The position numbers were made by a program, and so were the translations under genes. The notes under the pieces were generated by a model, which saw only the letters and a program-made list of their open reading frames with translations, was not told where the DNA came from and ran no database searches. Positions 47,390 to 59,062 of a DNA stretch of 64,000 bases are shown here, piece after piece; position 1 is the first letter of the stretch, and the number at the start of each line of letters is the position of its first letter. Origin of the DNA: Catonia carolina (lineage: Eukaryota; Arthropoda; Insecta; Hemiptera; Achilidae); contig JAQMRL010000001.1 of the NCBI GenBank assembly GCA_035578175.1, positions 51,917,553 to 51,981,552 on the forward strand. Direction: 5' to 3'.

Positions 47390-47785
47390 CGTAACAGGCA
47401 GGTAGAGTGTTTAATTATTTGCGCTCGATCTGCTAGTTTCAGGGCTACAAAAAATAGCTATGTTTCTTATCTCATGGTCAGCCAAATATATGAATGAAGC
47501 ATTTAAGAGCAGAAGAGGTAGAGGTCTAAAAGGCACTAGTAAGAGTTATTTCCTCTGAGAGTAATGAATTTTATTATGCCGTCAGACCCTGTGGTGAATC
47601 AAGTGGTGTCATTTTCAGAGTGGAAAATAGATATTTTTCAGAGGGCCTGGCATGCTGATAAATATACGTTTCCACTCAGTGAGGAAGGCAATCGTAAACC
47701 ACCTCACTCCACGATTTTCTTAGTAAGGTCTCTAGAGTTTCAAACCACCCTTTCGGCTGATGACCTAAACCACAACGCAGTCTAA
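47390..47785 (+). repeat. Dispersed repeat family A, copy 4
   Basis: Full-length copy, collinear with 9599-9997. Its open stretch (47564-47785) includes DPVVNQV, FQRAWHADKYTF and SEEGNRKPPHS, closely matching the antisense copy at 12151-12531. The end reads GATGACCTAAACCACAACGCAG. Confidence 0.85.
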
Positions 47786-49017
47786 TGATTTAGACGCATT
47801 GAAACACATTCACTTAAACCCGGTAGTAAGTACTATCTCAAAATTTTTCCGGCGATGTGATTTCTATAAAGATGTGTTGAATTATAATTTGAGTGTGACA
47901 GTGGTTGCAGTTGTAAAGTTCTTTAGAACCAAAAATGACTGTGGTCGCTAATGACCAAGTCGTCAATTGAATTTTATAAATAGACTAAAAAAATAAATAC
48001 TTTCTTAGTGAACACATTATCTTAAGAGAATATTCTTACCAATGTTATGTTTGAAAGACTTGTTTTGGAGATTTCATAATGTGTGAGTGGATTTCGAGTT
48101 AATATATGCAAATTTTTAAAAACATTCTAATGTTATTCAATAAAACGATTTAAAAATTAAAATAGTTAATTATTTTATACATTAATTAAGATGTAAAACA
48201 TTAGTTTAATATGATACGCGATGCTCGACAGAACATCAACAGCGACATGGAAACAGTAAGGAAGGTGAATGTTAAGCTTTACGTTAATTAGATAAAGAGG
48301 AAGGACATAAATTGGAGGCGGCGATGTTAATGAAGGCAACGATCCCGCGTCAACAGGGACACGGAAGGGGCGGCATTTGATCCTCCTTGTGATATATAGG
48401 GCTATCCATCAGATGGGATGTCTGCTGCCCGACCAAACCCAACCCAAACCCAGACTCCACACCCGCTCCAACACAGCAGTACTGATTTACCGTCTTGTCT
48501 CAACACCGCTAAATGACTCGACAACAACGAATCCATTAATGAACAAACTCTAATTGATTAGCTTTCCACCTCCTCCTCTCTTCCAAGCTTCAACAAACGA
48601 CCACCCACCCGATCCGACTACCAATTCTATTTCTTTTCTTTCTCACGGTTTATGTTTTTTATCTTTCTCTATTATTTTTTTAAACGATTGTTCTCCTGTT
48701 TTCTAAACACAATTTGAAACCGATCAATAAATAGTAGGTTCAATGTTCCACTTTACGAATATATAGACTGAAAACTGTGGGCTACCTTAATATATTTATA
48801 TACATATAACTAGCAAACCCAGCGCGGCTTCGCATGCGAAACATGTGTAGTTAATTTTTTTAAATAAATATGTACGGAAATTGTGTAGCTGCTAGATCGA
48901 CTGTATACTCCAACGTACACACACACAGACACACGTTTTGCTAATTTCCCCCGCGTACGTCTCTCGCAAACATCAAACCCCTTCATCAACTTCAACACAG
49001 TACGTACTCACATGTAC

Positions 49018-49018
<1 letters not shown>
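47786..49018. other. Intergenic DNA with a GC-richer block at 48190-48560
   Basis: 48190-48560 has balanced composition, a homeodomain-type TTAATTAG site and a CCCAACCCAAACCCAGACTC stretch, with no repeat match. It is a conserved-noncoding candidate. 48640-49018 is AT-rich. Confidence 0.35.

Positions 49019-49078
<60 letters not shown>
49019..49078. repeat. (AC)n(AT)n compound microsatellite
   Basis: About 18 AC repeats pass directly into about 12 AT repeats. Slippage-prone and likely polymorphic. Confidence 0.95.
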
Positions 49079-49140
49079 TTATGAAAATCTTCTCTAAGGC
49101 CCTTAGTGTTATCATTTTTTTTCAATTTAAAAATAAAATG

Positions 49141-49331
49141 CCGGCCGCATTGGCGTAGTTGGTAACTGCTCGCCTATCATCATGCGGTCCTAAGTTCGAA
49201 TCCCACTCAGGCACGACATATTTTCATACGTTACAAAAAATCATTTCATCCTCATTACGCACAATTACACCCCAACGTCGTCGCTAATGACCTTGCAGTT
49301 GATGCGACGTTAAACAAAGAAATAAAAAAAT
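49141..49331 (+). mobile_element. tRNA-derived SINE, 191 bp, with target duplication
   Basis: The tRNA-like head has an A box (TGGCGTAGTTGG) at about 49151-49162 and a B box (AGTTCGAATCCCA) at about 49192-49204. A body with GTCGTCGCTAATGACC and GTTGATGCGACGTTAAAC follows, then an A-rich tail. AAAATAAAATG flanks it at 49130-49140 and 49332-49342. The acceptor arms do not pair, ruling out a tRNA gene. It is the best-preserved SINE here. The GTTGATG body end recurs in the SINEs at 26.8 and 62.5 kb. Confidence 0.9.
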
Positions 49332-49342
49332 AAAATAAAATG

Positions 49343-50310
49343 TTGCTGTTAATATAAATACAAATAGGCTATGCTGTAAAAATTTCATGAAAATCCGTTC
49401 AGTAGTTTTGAAAATTAGCCTGCACAAACAACACGCTTTGTCTTTATAATATTAGTATAGATTTTGTTAAACATTTTTCTGTGTATTGTTTGGAATTATC
49501 ATATAGGTCTACTATTGCTTCACTACAACTCTACAAAAATATATTCGGCTACGCCGTATTAATAAAAACTTACACGTACTATATGAACTGAAAATATTTA
49601 TGGTTAAAGTATACAGTAAAATTACATCTATAAAACCTTGAAATACTTCCATATTTATTTATTATTTTTTAATTGCAATGGTTTATTAGTGTGTGAAAAA
49701 AGGAAAATAAAACACCAAAGAAAACCAATAACGATTGAGAAATAATTTTATGTTAAACCATGGAGAAATATCTGCAGATTAACTACGTTTCATTGATTTT
49801 ACACAATCATAATCGATTTTAACTGTTTTTCTTATAGGTTTTTTTACAAAAATTTAAAAATATAGTTGCAATTCTTATTGAGTTTATAAATTAATAATGA
49901 AACGTAAAAGGAATTATGACCGTATATAAAGAGGTTAACGTCCTTCTTTATTGAATTACTTGCCATAAATGTGCAGGTTTGTGTACTGTATTTGCACCAG
50001 GTTTGTAGAAAATGTATTTTGTTTTAATTTAAGCTATTTCAGAAATACAACATAATTTATGTTTAACTACACATAGTACTACGTAATATATTATAATTAT
50101 ATTACATAGTAATATTATATATGTAATGTATAGCCTAATATAATATATTACATATGTAATACATTATGTTATATAGTAGGCCTTACTCTACTTAAAATTT
50201 TTAACATTATTTTGGTGCCTGAAACAAATGGAAATGAAACCTTGTTAGAAAAATTTAAAACGGTTCAAAAAATCTGTTTATTTATCTTATATATATATAT
50301 ATATATATAA
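49343..50310. other. AT-rich intergenic DNA with AT microsatellites
   Basis: 50080-50165 is an AT-rich palindromic stretch, and 50288-50309 an (AT)n run. Nothing else recognised. Confidence 0.5.
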
Positions 50311-50327
50311 CTATTATTATTTCAAAA

Positions 50328-50478
50328 ATGGTTTCCATTTTTACTTTCTCTTGCCTATATGAATATACAGGAAGGAAAGTATTGTTTTCATGTCAATTTT
50401 TCAAAATTGAGTTTTCACTGGATCTAAACGTTTACAGACCCGCTGATCCCAAAAAAAAACATGTTTTTAGCGATTGGT

Positions 50479-50529
<51 letters not shown>

Positions 50530-50660
50530 CGCACGCGCAGAATATCTCAAGAACGGAACATCGTCTAAACTTGAAACTTAAGTTAAATACCACTACCGAC
50601 CCGACACGAACATTTTCATCAAAATCGGTCAACCGGAAGTAGTTGTTTATTCGTGTAATC
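50328..50660 (+). repeat. Repeat-like segment around a (GT)n microsatellite
   Basis: A 45-base GT run (50481-50525) is embedded in a less AT-rich segment ending CAACCGGAAGT, an ending also found in the 35607-35809 units. The 104-codon frame across the run is a repeat artefact. Confidence 0.55.
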
Positions 50661-53600
50661 ACTTATGTATAATTATATCGTGTAATTCACTTTTTTGCGA
50701 TTTTCTCAAAAACCGGTCTTATGATTTTTTTAAAATCGCCTGGTTAACTAAATTTTTATGCGCTACAAGATAGGGTAGGTGCCTTTTTGCAGAAATTCTT
50801 GGTAAGGCTGTTTTCACGTAAAAAATTGTTTTTTTAAGATAACTGCTTTAATATGCATTTTAGCGCAAAAATTTATATAATAAAAGTTGTAGACAATTTG
50901 AAATCCTACAATTTTTATTTCAAACATTTTTTGTATAATGCTTAGTTTAGCGGTAATTAGCGATTTTCTGTTTTTTTCTCACGCAAACGTATGAAAAATC
51001 GATTTTTTAGATTTCAACCTTAGTATGCATTTTACGACAAAAGTGTATAAATCAAATTTATAGGAAATTAAGCGATCTACAACTTGTATTCAAAAAAAAT
51101 TTTCTACAGAGGCTATTTAAGCGTGAAAGGGTGATTTTCCGTATTTTTAAGCCAAACTGAGGTCGATTTTCGTTTCGCGTCTTTCACTCATGATTAAAAT
51201 TAGGTTATGTTTATTGAGGTTAGTTTTTTGTTTATTTCTAAGGTTTTATTACTAATGTTAGGTTTATTGGTAATTATTTGCATAAGCAAGAGAAAGTTGT
51301 GAGAGTGTTTCACACCAGATTTTTATTATTTTTTTTAGTAAACTAAATAAATGTCAAATTCCCGTGATGTAGTGGAATCGTGCTAGAGTACAAAGTAAAG
51401 GGTTTCAGGGTTTGAATCAGCCATAGGCGTGGTCAGGGTTTTCTCCAGGGGGATCAAAAAAAGATAAAAGTGTTTTACTAAAATATATTTTTATTTGAAC
51501 ATAATGAAAACGCTAAAAGTAATTTGTTGCAACAATATTCGAACTTATTTAAATCTTATTTCATCACTAGCCTGCGGGAGTTCTGGCTAACCCTTGACAA
51601 AACTTATTTCTCAAATTACTTATCTTTAGCTTCCAGAACTCTCTTTTCGTGCACTCTCGTCATACAAAATCCGTCAACCCGATTTTCTGTCATCGTTGTT
51701 CGTTACCGAGATCTTACCCTGCGTAAAGTGCTGAAGGATCTTTCGATAGTGCACGTTGTGCAGGGCCGTACAAGCGAAATAATTAGTGCCTATTTTATGG
51801 ATGAGTAGAACAGTTGCGTTTCTTTAATTGTTGCAGCTAGTTCTATCTTTTTCAGTTTGGCATTTGGAACATTTCCTCCTATCCATTGGTTGTACCAAAG
51901 TTTAGCTTCACAACTGACTTACTTGCACTGATTGCAGCGCTTAAATAGGAAACATAAACAGAAGAATAAGATGGGCGTCTTCCCGCAACGAAAATGACTT
52001 GGTTTCTTGCCGCGCAGTATTATTCCTATTGATTTATAATTTTTGTTTTAATAAATAAGCCAGGGGCCAGCGCTCCACCCTCCCCTTACTGTGGCTACGC
52101 CTTATGTTTCCAGCTGGGATGTAGAAGTTTTAAAATGTTGATCCATGAATATTTGTATCAAACATTAAACGTCATCTATAACCATACGTATTCCTGAATC
52201 CCGGCAGAGTTATCGCCGCTTCAACCAAAACGCCCTTGTTTGTATAATGTAGGTGCGAAAAGTACATTATATTGTTTTTTTAAACTGTGAAGGCTTATTT
52301 GAAAACAGTTCAACAAAAACATTTATTAAAAAGTTGATAATAATCTACTGTGAAGAAGACAGCAATCAGCCGCGTTACTTCCAAATAATATGATCTTCTT
52401 GTTATTGCAAATTAAAAAATGTGTCTTCTTGTTCAGATCATGTGAAATTTTTTGTTGAGATTGAAAATGAAGTAATTTTTTGTTAGATGATAATTAGATG
52501 GAATGAAGGAGTTATATACGTAATTTTTCATGAATGAACATTTTGTTTTTATATTAGTGTCTACAATTCTTTTTAGATTAATTTGATTGAAAAATGCTAA
52601 TTTTGTGGATATTTTAATAGTTATTGAAATTTATTTATTTGTAATATAATTTTGTTTCTTCAATTTTGAAACGTCGATTAAAAATTAGAATTCTGATGAA
52701 CCAGAAATAAAGATCTAATATTCTGACCGTTTTTTAAGTGTTTGATCTACTGCACAATCGTTTTTTTATTGGTAGCCAAGTGACTAATAGGCCTACTCCT
52801 AATTTCTTCCTTCTTGTAGGTATGCCTATATCATGGTGGAGAGTGCCTTATTAGATACGAATCAAGATCCGCACCGCATATCAATCAAAGACATGTAGAT
52901 TGGAATCTCTGAATTATTTCTATACATTGATGAATTTGCCGTGCCCAGAGTTCTTTCCGTAGCACCGAACTGTTAATTTGGATATATTCTGAATTATCCC
53001 TTACTTTATGTATCGGGCCTGGAAAAGAGTTGTTAAAACTGTTATGAAACTTGAATAATATGGTTCGGAGATACTTTGTAAGGGACCAGCTGATAGGCAA
53101 CCGTACACTTACATTGAGCGACGGTATTCTATTTCAAGCCGTTACCAGTAGAGATCATTCAGGAATTAGTTGGTTGTTAGGAAAAAATAAGTTTCCGAAA
53201 GTAAAAAATGATAAAAAATATATAACAGATTCTGTAAAACAGATGAAAACTACATTCTTGAATCTGAAAAATAAAAATTTAAATTGCTGTTTGGTCGAAA
53301 TTAGCAGCGGATTCTTTTGAATTTTTAAAATTTAAATATTGGCCAATTAAAATGAGAACCTAAGTAAAGAAACCAACAATAACTTAAATCCACCACAAAG
53401 ATAAATAACCTTGAAATGGAGATACGCTGTGAATGAGATAGGTTGACAAACCGCCATGTTGTGACGTCACGTTCCCTCTCCTAAACACATCAAAGCGGCA
53501 TCGTAAATCACACAGCTCCACGCTCCCTGAGTTATGGCTTCCAGGAACTGGCGCTCGTTAAATTTGTTAATTATGTCCTCATGAATAACCGTGGAAAATT

Positions 53601-54117
53601 CTATGCATGTCTCGTTCTATACTCTGCACATTTATTTTCTTTATTAAGATCATTAACAGTTTGTAAATACTTGTTAACATTTCCTTTTCTTAAAAATTAA
53701 AACGTATCACTTTAAATAATAGCATAATATAAATTTAATTCAATCTCTTAATTAATGCGTTTTTCAGTTTATTATGAAATGGCTTCATTCCAGGTTTACT
53801 AACAAACATCCTCAATAACAGGTAATCTTTTTGATTAAAAAACCACGCCGCATTACTTTCAGTGATTTTTGTCAGTTGTTAAGCAAATGAGTAACTTAAT
53901 AAAAAATTGTATTTGTTATCCAAAAACTAAAAATACAACTTTTGTTGTATATTTATAATTTGAAAACATAATTTAATAAATATCAGTTTAGTTAAATTGT
54001 ATTAATTAATTAATTTTTTCGTTCGATAGTTGGTAAAGGTAGCTCAGTCAAACTTGGGATACTTAAGAATTTACTGGTGGGTACTTCTTCTTCATGTACT
54101 ATGTACTTTCAGAAAGG
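50661..54117. other. Intergenic DNA, no gene identified
   Basis: Long AT-rich tract. 51371-51480 has a B-box-like GGGTTTGAATC but no clear A box. 53440-53620 is a GC-richer block with TGACGTCACG, a CRE-like palindrome. Chance ORFs at 51524-51808 and 53051-53320 show no domain. Confidence 0.4.
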
Positions 54118-54225
54118 CAATAATAACTACAATTTGAACTTCATTGGGAGCCAGTTTAAAAAGCCCATCGTATCTATACCACACCCGTCACGCAATTTTT
54201 AAGGCACGACGTTTTCTTTTACCTG
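54118..54225 (+). repeat. Dispersed repeat family E, copy 2
   Basis: Ordered short matches to 7212-7320 (ACTACAATTTG, AGCCAGT, ATCGTATCTATACCA). Diverged. Confidence 0.4.
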
Positions 54226-54454
54226 GACCACGTTTAACCATTACTTAGTTTTGCATGACATTCTGCAATAATCTTTATTTTTGATCTCTCATCACAAGGT
54301 CCAAAGTATTTAAATTTCCTGGTTCTATCCTGGATATATTAATAGAGCATGAGATTAAAAACAAAAACAATAATAATTACTATCTTCTTAGTTTCAATGA
54401 CTTCGTATTTAATGAATTAATTATTGACATATTTGCTTAACTAATCCTAATCTG

Positions 54455-54545
54455 AATTATAAAGGTGAGATGATTTCCATGTGATTCAAGTTTTCTTTGG
54501 TATTCAACATATTTTGTATTTACTTAAAATATTGTTTGTCTGTAC
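54455..54545 (+). repeat. Dispersed repeat family C, fragment 1
   Basis: GGTGAGATGATTTCCATGTG, GATTCAAGTTTTCTTTGGTAT-like and GTATTTACTT blocks also occur in order at 55385-55490 and 57598-57690. Confidence 0.6.
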
Positions 54546-54579
54546 GCGAGTGAGTACGTTAGAATTACCAGGAAAGCTG

Positions 54580-55015
54580 CTCTAAGATAATCAGAAAAAT
54601 TTGTAAGAAAGATCCTCCGAAAGATAATGGGACTGAATATAGGAGACGGACAATATAGGTTACAAGGTCGAGAACAATTGCACAAGCAAAATGAACAATT
54701 AATAGAAACGATTAGAAAAAGAAGACTAAAATTTTACCTATAGAGAATGGTTGACAACCGGTGAACAAAACAAATTTTTAAAACACTGAACAACAGACCT
54801 AAGGTGTCGGATAAATAGTTTGAAGAAGTCAGGAAGTATATTTGTAACACCGGAATAGAAGAAACTAAAACTTAATGAACCGAACCAGAGTCAGACAACT
54901 AATTATTACAGACTCTAAGGGCTTCGATGAAGAGCAAAAACATAACATTGGGTGGATAGAAGAAAGGAAAAAAACAAACAGTAAGCGAATGCTGAGTATA
55001 TGGGTTGCAAAACGA
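54580..55015 (+). pseudogene. 3' end of a third LINE type, degraded
   Basis: Pieces in changing frames read KFVRKILRKIMGLNIGDGQY, RGREQLHKQ, ETIRKRRLKFY, RMVDNR, FEEVRKYI and finally MLSIWVAKRASR. These match the usual tail of APE-type LINEs (K-L-R-R-I-G at the start; a W-hydrophobic-KRA end). Many stops. The motif set differs from both other LINE 3' ends here, so it is a distinct lineage. No RT core is left. Confidence 0.72.
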
Positions 55016-55384
55016 GCTTCCAGAAACGTCTAAAATCACCTCACGTGGTCTAAAATTGGCCCTATACAACAAAAATATTAGGGTTTTAATGAATGAATTA
55101 TTTAAGAATTCAATACAATTGATGCAAGTCTTCTTAGTATTTAAGTATTATAATTATAATTACTATAATTATTTTAATTGTGATTACTTTAATTTTATAA
55201 TTACTATAGCACTATAATTATTTAAGAATTTCGAGTATTCAATATCATAATACTAAACATATTTAGTACTCCATTAATAAATTATTTAAGTGTTCAATAT
55301 TATGGTATTCAATATATCTGGTATTTAATGAATGAATTATTTACAAATTTGCTAAACTAATCGTTGTCTAAATTATCTAAAAGT

Positions 55385-55576
55385 GTGATGGCGAGATGAT
55401 TATTTTTGTGAGTGATTCAAATCTTCTTTGGTATTTTGTACCGAAGTGTGTATTACTTGTTTAGTTGTAGGAATGTTTAAAAATCTGTGTAGTATGTTGT
55501 TTGTTACGTACCGAGTTAATAATGTGATTGTTTTAATTAGTTTAGATTAAAACCTTTGCAAGATTTCTATGTTGAA
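55385..55576 (+). repeat. Dispersed repeat family C, fragment 2
   Basis: 55385-55490 matches the fragments at 54455 and 57598. 55493-55576 (TATGTTGTTTGTT...AAACCTTTGCAAGATTTCTATGTTG) matches 58458-58542. Here the two parts are adjacent. Confidence 0.65.
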
Positions 55577-55834
55577 TTTATTTAATTTTTGATTTTTGTA
55601 ATTTTTATTAACTTCATTTTTCAATTTTTTATATCTTTAAAGACTCAAACTAATTTTCATTAAGATGACTTCCTTATTATTTTTAATAAGCAAGATAAAT
55701 TTTTGTGCTAAATGTATAAAATGTAATTGTGTGTAATATAAAATTTAAAGACTAAAAAATGTGAAGACACACACCTGCGTACAGGGCTTCTTTGTTAAAT
55801 GTATTTTTCCAAATATTTATTTCAGTTTATTTGA

Positions 55835-56035
55835 ATACTGTACAGTGGTTAATGGTGTAGTTTGATGGTTGGGGTTCAATTAATTACACTTTCTCAGGAA
55901 TGGTTGACCTGAGTCTGCAAAAGACTATACACCTCATTAAAATCACTAAGCCATACATATATATCATCGTCATTTCACATGTCCATAGGGTTGTTTATTG
56001 TTCTAAATTGAACAGATTGTAACGTACACACATTA
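55835..56035 (+). mobile_element. SINE body, second copy of the 17000-17295 family
   Basis: Shares TTTGATGGTTGGG, TCAATTAA, TCTCAGGAATGGT, CCTGAGTCTG, ATCATCGTCAT and an identical TTGAACAGATTGTAACGTAC end with the earlier copy. The tRNA head is missing or decayed. Confidence 0.75.
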
Positions 56036-57597
56036 GGGTTTAAACAATAATAGGTTTAAAGTTTTAAGTTGAACACAAACTTAGGTCAGTAAAATTATAA
56101 AAAAAACTTCAAAATTTTAATCATTGATTTAAAAAAACTTACTGATTTTTTAAAATAAACTTCTATGTAGAAAATGCGGAAATAGAAAATCATAATTTTT
56201 AAATTGTATAGATGTGAGTGATGATTACAAACAAGTGAATTTATAAAAAAAAAATGTATTAGTTGAACAAAGAAATTTTGTATCTGAACGTAACTTTAAT
56301 GATGGCGGATTCGATGAGCTTTAGTAGGCAATGGTTCACAATAAGATGAGACTGTAAATAGCGTAGTATAAGTTATGAATAAGGGATATTCCAGGGAGTA
56401 GCGCCTAAATATAGTACAGTTTCTTATCCTACACACTCCATGTAGGTAATATTGAATTCGTAATAACAATCTGTTGGCCTACTACTCTACATGCATCAAA
56501 CCATGACGAAACAAAAATATTGATTACAGGAGTATAGTTGGACACAAAATTGATGTTTAATTATTGTTTATGCAGTAAACTAAATACCATTTGCTAAAAC
56601 GATCAGGAATGCAATTAAATTAGTTAAATCAATTAATTTACATTCAGAAATCTCATTCCCATTAATATGTGTTTACTACATTTTACGTTTAATTATACCA
56701 AAATACATGAAACAATTCTGTAATATCAGTTAATAAAATGAAATATCGTTATGTCTAAATATGAAACATAATTTTCTACCAGTTTGGCTGTATTTACGAG
56801 GCCATTAATTGCATGACATGAATGCCGCTTAATAGCTCACTCCATTCATGTGCACAGACGAGATTGAAAAACATACACGACTGAACTGTGTTGCAGGTAC
56901 GCCCAGAACCAAATGCTTGGCGGAAATGAGCTGGCGAGGGATTGGAACATAAATAAGGGAGTTCATTCTCGCCGAGCTGTGTGTTGGGGCGTTGCGAGCC
57001 ACTCGTAAATCAGGCTCGCTAATGGATTGATTGATCCTGCAGCACTATCCTTTAGTTGGTCGGTCAGAACTCACTCCACAATACCACAGGGCTTTGCACT
57101 AACTGGAACACTCATTCGCACCAAATACCACGCACATCATTATTCTACTACTCAACGAAGACTGTAAGGGTTACTAATAAATTCCTTCATTATACTGACC
57201 TCAAATATTAAAATAATGTTTTTAATAGCAGTTTTCTGAGTACATTATAAATATCACAAACTAAAATACAATAGACTATCTATATGTTGCACACATCACA
57301 ACCTATATTATATTTTGTTACATTTTGGTTCATGCCACTTATCATAAACAGACCAAGCAATCTCATATTAATATACGATATCACATTTTTTATGATTTTT
57401 TAAATACAGCAAAAACCTTATATCTATTCTTATGCAAAATAATAAGTAGATGAGTTTGCTTTTTACATGACATGACCGAAGAAAACTTCCCGATGGAGGA
57501 ACTTCGTAATTTTATTCCTTGTGTTGTATTGTCGTTTTAAAATAAGTCTGCAGGGGTGCATTCGTTTTAGTCGATGACAGTCGTTTGAGCTATCCAA
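56036..57597. other. Intergenic DNA with a GC-richer block at 56780-57130
   Basis: 56780-57130 is balanced in composition, contains ATTGATTGATCC-type motifs and has no transposon signature. The surrounding DNA is AT-rich. Confidence 0.35.
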
Positions 57598-57690
57598 ATG
57601 TGAGATGGCGAGATGATTTGTGTGTGATTCAAGTCTTCTTAGGTATTTTTTATTGATTGAGTGTATTTCTTGTTTAATTGTAGGGATGTT
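57598..57690 (+). repeat. Dispersed repeat family C, fragment 3
   Basis: GTGAGATGGCGAGATGATTT, GTGATTCAAGTCTTCTTAGG, GTGTATTTCTTG and TTGTAGGGATGTTTAA match 55385-55490. The second half of the family is ~770 bp downstream. Confidence 0.65.
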
Positions 57691-58457
57691 TAAGGGAAGC
57701 AGACTTTTAATAAAAAATATTGATTTTTCAATTTTACCATATATTGATAGATCATTTTACCCTATTTAAACTTATACATAACACGACATTGGTTGCTTTT
57801 TCTGTTGAGAAAAATTTAAGGTTTTACGTTGGTGGGGTACGTAGTATTTATTTTGATATCTTTCTCGTTTTTCATTCTTGTAAATTGGGATTAATATAAT
57901 CACGTTACTGCTCTAACATTATGGAGATCGCGTTCACGTAAAACAATAATTTCTAGAACGCATAGGAATCAGCAGTAGGGCAAGACAAATATTGGTGTGT
58001 TTTTGTTTGGAAGTTAATTCCAGTTGGCAATAGGTGTTTCAGTTGCTGTATTATGTATTTACTATATCCGCATTTTCCCCATATTGTGTTTTTTGACTTT
58101 AAGTACAATTATTTCAGGAACCATCTCACATAGTAGCGTGAAATTTCACACACTACATTTTAGTACTAAGGTGTGTATTTACTCCTGTGCTATTTTAAAA
58201 ATTTTCGAGTTTTTATTTCTTGGGTGACTTTTTCATTAAAAAAAATGTAGGCTACATTTGAACATTTTTTGAGACCAAGAATCATTTTTAGATTGAATAA
58301 AGATAAATTAAAAAGCTCTGGTGCAAATTTGTAAAAAGATACTGTAGATAGGTGTGCCTAAGCTCAGCTTTGTAGCTTTGATGGTTCCTACCAAAAATCT
58401 ATTTAAGCTTGTGTAGCAGATATAGAGATAATGAAAATGGTCTGGCCCCCTGAAATA
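57691..58457. other. Spacer between two halves of family C
   Basis: May be part of a longer family C element that is deleted at 55490, or unrelated inserted DNA. The ORF at 58024-58227 has no recognisable domain. Confidence 0.35.
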
Positions 58458-58542
58458 TATGTTGTTTGTTCTGCAATAAAGCGACGGTGTTATTGTTCTG
58501 AGTAGTTTAAACTGAAACCTTTCCAAGATTTCTATGTTGGAT
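58458..58542 (+). repeat. Dispersed repeat family C, fragment 4
   Basis: TATGTTGTTTGTT...AAACCTTTCCAAGATTTCTATGTTGGATT matches 55493-55576. Confidence 0.65.
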
Positions 58543-58934
58543 TGGGTTGCCGTCTCCCAGAATTGAACCCCATATGTCTAAGTTGGTTAAATGATTATGT
58601 ATGAATTTAATACTTTATATAAATTTATGATTTAACCTAAAACTTTTGATGTTAATGTAAGTGTACTTTTTATTTTAAGGTTTCGAAAAAAATGATTATT
58701 ATGTTACAGCTAAAACTGGGAGCTTCGGTAACGATGTATTCATTCAACTCTTATCTTCATCTACCCTTCTGGGCAGCTAGTTTGAGTTTACGATAGCGGA
58801 GAAAGCAAAAAAGCCCCTTAAACCTTCAACCCACCTTTTACAGTTACTTCCTAATATTGGTCTACTGTAATAACAAACTGTAGAGTACTAATACCTTTGT
58901 TCCTATATCTACGAGTATATGTTAATTTTTTCCT
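58543..58934. other. Intergenic DNA
   Basis: No feature recognised. Confidence 0.4.
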
Positions 58935-59062
58935 GTACTATAATATGCGTCATATCGGTGTCAGCTTGAAGGTCGATGAAATTACCCACACTATTGCAGG
59001 ATCGCACATTATATGTACTACAATTTCTACGATTACCTCACTCCAGCAAGTACACGAGTACA
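58935..59062 (+). repeat. Dispersed repeat family D, copy 2
   Basis: Matches 25571-25685 in ordered blocks, with CAGCTTGAAGGTCGA the clearest. Confidence 0.6.

Noticed and set aside
49141..49215. Functional tRNA gene
   Set aside because: A and B boxes are present, but the acceptor arms do not pair and a body, A-rich tail and target duplication follow; it is a SINE.
50328..50662. ORFs of 104 and 76 codons across the GT run
   Set aside because: Long runs of alternating Cys-Val or Thr-His come from the microsatellite, which is open in several frames.
51371..51480. Additional tRNA-derived SINE
   Set aside because: A B-box-like word is present, but no credible A box at the right distance and no second copy of the body.
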